In this document: positions 22,074 to 24,111 of the stretch, one piece after another
How the letters are laid out: each line of letters begins with the position of its first letter
Numbering within the stretch: position 1 is the stretch's first letter
Assembly (NCBI GenBank): GCA_036639635.1
Contig: JAVWIF010000024.1
Coordinates: 1-24,111 of the forward strand
Source of the DNA: JAVWIF01 sp036639635
Lineage (GTDB): Bacteria > Bacillota_I > Bacilli_A > Erysipelotrichales > Erysipelotrichaceae
Direction of reading: 5' to 3'
Length of the DNA stretch: 24,111 nt
Made by a program: the position numbers and the translations under genes
The notes under the pieces: generated by a model
Databases searched by the model: none
What the model was told of the DNA's origin: nothing
What the model saw: the letters and a program-made list of their open reading frames with translations, nothing else

Positions 22074-22107
22074 TTTTCGCAAAATGATAAAATTCATTTT
22101 ACGAAAA
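22074..22107 (+). repeat. 14-bp inverted repeat overlapping the pgk promoter -35
   Basis: TTTTCGCAAAATGA (22074-22087) and TCATTTTACGAAAA (22094-22107) are complementary except for one position, around the 6-nt spacer TAAAAT. The right arm contains the -35 hexamer TTTACG of the pgk promoter. It looks like an operator for a dimeric regulator of the glycolytic genes. It lies upstream of transcription, so it cannot be a terminator for pgk. No regulator gene is adjacent. Confidence 0.6.
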
Positions 22108-22126
22108 GTACTGTTGGTGGTATAAT
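22098..22126 (+). promoter_or_regulatory. Promoter of pgk-tpiA
   Basis: TTTACG (22098-22103), a 17-bp spacer and a perfect TATAAT (22121-22126), extended by TGG directly before the -10. This is a strong extended -10 promoter, and transcription should start near 22133. Confidence 0.85.
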
Positions 22127-22154
22127 TAATACGTTGCACAAGGAGGATTTTACT

Positions 22155-23333
22155 ATGGCAAAAAGAACTGTAAAAGATTTAGATGTTGCAGGAAAACGTG
22201 TAATCGTACGCTGTGACTTCAATGTTCCTAGAAAAGATGGAAAAATTACAAACGACAACCGTATTATTCAAGCGTTACCTACTATTAAATATTTAATAGA
22301 AAATAATGCAAAAATTATTCTTATGTCTCACTTAGGGAAAGTGAAAACAGAGGAAGATAAAGCAAAGAACGATTTACGTTGTGTTGCTGAACGTTTAAAT
22401 GAACTTGTTGATACAAATGTTACATTTGTACCAGTTACAAGAGGAAAAGAATTAGAAGACGCTGTAGCTGCATTAAAAGATGGAGAAATCATTGTTATGC
22501 AGAATACACGTTATGAAAAAGGTGAAAGCAAAAATGATCCTGAATTGGCAGCTTACTGGGCTAAACTAGGTGATTTATTTGTTGAAGATGCTTTTGGTAG
22601 TGTACACCGTGCACATGCTTCTACTGCAGGTATTGCTTCTATTTTACCAAATGCATTAGGATTCTTAGTAGAAAAAGAAGTAACTATGTTAAGTGCTGCA
22701 GTACTTACTCCAACTCGTCCATTCGTGGCAATTATTGGTGGAGCTAAAGTATCTGATAAAATTGCTGTAGTAGATAACTTGTTAAAAATTGCTGACAAGG
22801 TATTGATTGGTGGAGGAATGGCTTATACATTCTTAAAAGCACAAGGATACAATGTTGGAAAATCTTTAGTTGAAGAAGATAAATTAGAATTGGCTAAAGA
22901 ATACTTAGAAAAAGCAAATGGCAAATTATTATTACCAGTTGATCATGTTTGTGCTGATGCTTTTGCAGAAGATGCAAATGTTGTTGTTGCGGATAACGCA
23001 CACATTCCTGCTGATTACATGGGATTAGATATTGGGCCTAAGTCTATTGAACTATATAAAGAAGCGTTAGCAGGAGCTAAAACTGTTGTATGGAACGGAC
23101 CTATGGGTGTATTCGAAATGAAACCTTTTGCGGAAGGAACATTAGAAGTTTGTACTGCTATATCAGAATTGCCTGGAGCAACGACTGTTATTGGTGGAGG
23201 AGACTCAGCAGCAGCAGCAATTCAATTAGGATTTGCTGAGAAATTCTCTCACATCTCTACAGGTGGAGGAGCTTCTTTAGAATTTATGGAAGGTAAAGAA
23301 TTACCTGGTATCGCTGTAATTTCAGAAAAATAA
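22155..23333 (+). CDS. pgk: Phosphoglycerate kinase
   Basis: This 392-residue glycolytic kinase converts 1,3-bisphosphoglycerate and ADP to 3-phosphoglycerate and ATP. The substrate-binding N-lobe has RCDFNVP at 19-25, MSHLGKVK, QNTRYEKGE and GSVHRAHAS. The ADP-binding C-lobe has GGAKVSDKI, GGGMAYTFLKAQG, WNGPMGVFE and the Gly-rich IGGGDSAAA, with STGGGASLEF near the end. Length is typical. The ATG at 22155 has AGGAGG 8 nt upstream. The in-frame TTG at 22134 is at the transcription start and is rejected. It is co-transcribed with tpiA, 29 nt downstream. No gap gene is in the window. Confidence 0.98.
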   Translation: MAKRTVKDLDVAGKRVIVRCDFNVPRKDGKITNDNRIIQALPTIKYLIENNAKIILMSHLGKVKTEEDKAKNDLRCVAERLNELVDTNVTFVPVTRGKELEDAVAALKDGEIIVMQNTRYEKGESKNDPELAAYWAKLGDLFVEDAFGSVHRAHASTAGIASILPNALGFLVEKEVTMLSAAVLTPTRPFVAIIGGAKVSDKIAVVDNLLKIADKVLIGGGMAYTFLKAQGYNVGKSLVEEDKLELAKEYLEKANGKLLLPVDHVCADAFAEDANVVVADNAHIPADYMGLDIGPKSIELYKEALAGAKTVVWNGPMGVFEMKPFAEGTLEVCTAISELPGATTVIGGGDSAAAAIQLGFAEKFSHISTGGGASLEFMEGKELPGIAVISEK

Positions 23334-23362
23334 AATAGAAAGATAATACATAGGAGAAAATC

Positions 23363-24106
23363 ATGAGAAAACCAATTATTGTTGGAAACTGGAAAATGAA
23401 CAAAACAATTGCAGAAGCAGTTGAATTTATTAAAGCTGTTGACCCTGTATGTCACGATGGTGCTACATATGGTGTTGGAACATCATTCTTAGCGTTAAAT
23501 GATTCTATTAAGAATGCAAAGAACTTAATCATTGCTGCAGAAAACTGTCACTTTGAAGACAATGGAGCATTTACTGGTGAAGTAAGTGTACCAATGTTAG
23601 AAGAAATTGGATGTAAATACTGTATCATTGGTCACTCAGAACGTCGTCAAATGTTTGGTGACAGTGATGAATCAGTTAACAAAAAAGCAAAACGTTTAAT
23701 CAAAGCTGGTATTACACCAATTCTTTGTATCGGTGAAAGTGAAGCACAATATGATGCTGGAGATTCTGAAAAAGTTATTCGTAACCAATTAAGTGGAAGC
23801 TTAGCTGACTTATGTGTAGATTGTGTAAAAGGTATTGTTATTGCTTATGAACCAATTTGGGCAATTGGAACTGGTAAATCAGCTTCTAAAGAAATCGCAC
23901 AAAACTGTTGTCACATCGTTCGTGACCAAGTAGAACAAATGTATGGAAAAGAAGCAGCAGATGCTGTTCGTATCCAATACGGTGGATCTGTTAAACCTGG
24001 TAACATTGTTGAATATATGGCAGAACCAGATATTGATGGAGCATTAATTGGTGGAGCAAGTTTAAAAGTTGCTGACTTTAGCGAAATCATCGAAAAAACA
24101 AAATAA
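23363..24106 (+). CDS. tpiA: Triosephosphate isomerase
   Basis: This 247-residue TIM barrel interconverts dihydroxyacetone phosphate and glyceraldehyde-3-phosphate. Catalytic residues are visible: K11 in GNWKMN, H91 in IIGHSERR and E163 in AYEPIWAIGTG, which is also the start of the mobile loop. The phosphate-binding segments YGGSVKPGN and GALIGGASL are present. The gene is complete and stops five bases before the window end. The ribosome-binding site is AGGAGA. It is the second gene after the pgk promoter, and further glycolytic genes may follow outside the window. Confidence 0.98.
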   Translation: MRKPIIVGNWKMNKTIAEAVEFIKAVDPVCHDGATYGVGTSFLALNDSIKNAKNLIIAAENCHFEDNGAFTGEVSVPMLEEIGCKYCIIGHSERRQMFGDSDESVNKKAKRLIKAGITPILCIGESEAQYDAGDSEKVIRNQLSGSLADLCVDCVKGIVIAYEPIWAIGTGKSASKEIAQNCCHIVRDQVEQMYGKEAADAVRIQYGGSVKPGNIVEYMAEPDIDGALIGGASLKVADFSEIIEKTK

Positions 24107-24111
24107 TAAAA

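Noticed and set aside
22074..22107. Inverted repeat before pgk as a bidirectional terminator
   Set aside because: It sits inside the pgk promoter and the divergent gene is transcribed away from it, so no transcript would need to end there.
1..24111. CRISPR arrays, tRNA genes, insertion sequences, phage or toxin-antitoxin modules
   Set aside because: No regularly spaced repeats, cloverleaf sequences, transposase or integrase motifs were seen on either strand.

Overview
The window is AT-rich and gene-dense. Ribosome-binding sites are strong (AGGAGG type), promoters are near consensus, intrinsic terminators are hairpin plus T-tract, and TGA is used as a stop codon. The order rpsF-ssb-rpsR-(DUF2232)-gdpP-rplI-dnaB, the Trp T-box, the TrpXYZ-type transporter, the glgC/glgD pair and the lipoprotein signal all point to a low-GC Firmicute. 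An anaerobic or microaerophilic gut-type lineage such as Erysipelotrichia is my best guess. That lineage call is an inference from gene content, not a database match. No CRISPR array, tRNA, rRNA, insertion sequence or phage gene was seen.

Layout. (1) 1-6800: a core replication/translation block. Promoters at about 14 and 99 feed a structured leader, then rpsF, ssb and rpsR and a terminator. Directly behind the terminator come a DUF2232 membrane protein, the c-di-AMP phosphodiesterase gdpP, rplI, the replicative helicase dnaB and a YycJ/WalJ-type metallo-beta-lactamase protein, ending in a terminator. (2) 6801-10143: a two-gene redox operon. One gene encodes an acyl-CoA dehydrogenase fused to an ETF-alpha FAD domain and a rubredoxin. 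The other encodes a class A flavodiiron protein with a complete diiron site. The pair looks like a compact electron path from acyl-CoA to O2 (or NO). (3) 10286-11308: a small DUF1648 membrane protein translationally coupled to rlmH. (4) 11352-14394: a tryptophan T-box, a short open frame containing two Trp codons, and a three-gene ABC transporter (trpXYZ type). (5) 14395-18396: glycogen synthesis glgC-glgD-glgA behind a consensus catabolite-response element. (6) 18440-18702: a decayed gene remnant. (7) 18699-20353: an unusual IMP dehydrogenase with its own promoter and terminator. (8) 20358-21963, minus strand: a soluble helical-repeat (TPR-like) diguanylate cyclase. (9) 22074-24106: pgk-tpiA behind a promoter overlapped by a long inverted repeat.

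Most of the genes are ordinary housekeeping genes. The items most worth a second look are the acyl-CoA dehydrogenase/ETF/rubredoxin fusion with its flavodiiron partner, and the Trp-codon-bearing short ORF between the T-box terminator and trpX, whose stop overlaps the trpX start. Others are the unexplained palindromes at the redox and pgk promoters, the divergent IMPDH active-site loop, and the decayed gene upstream of IMPDH.
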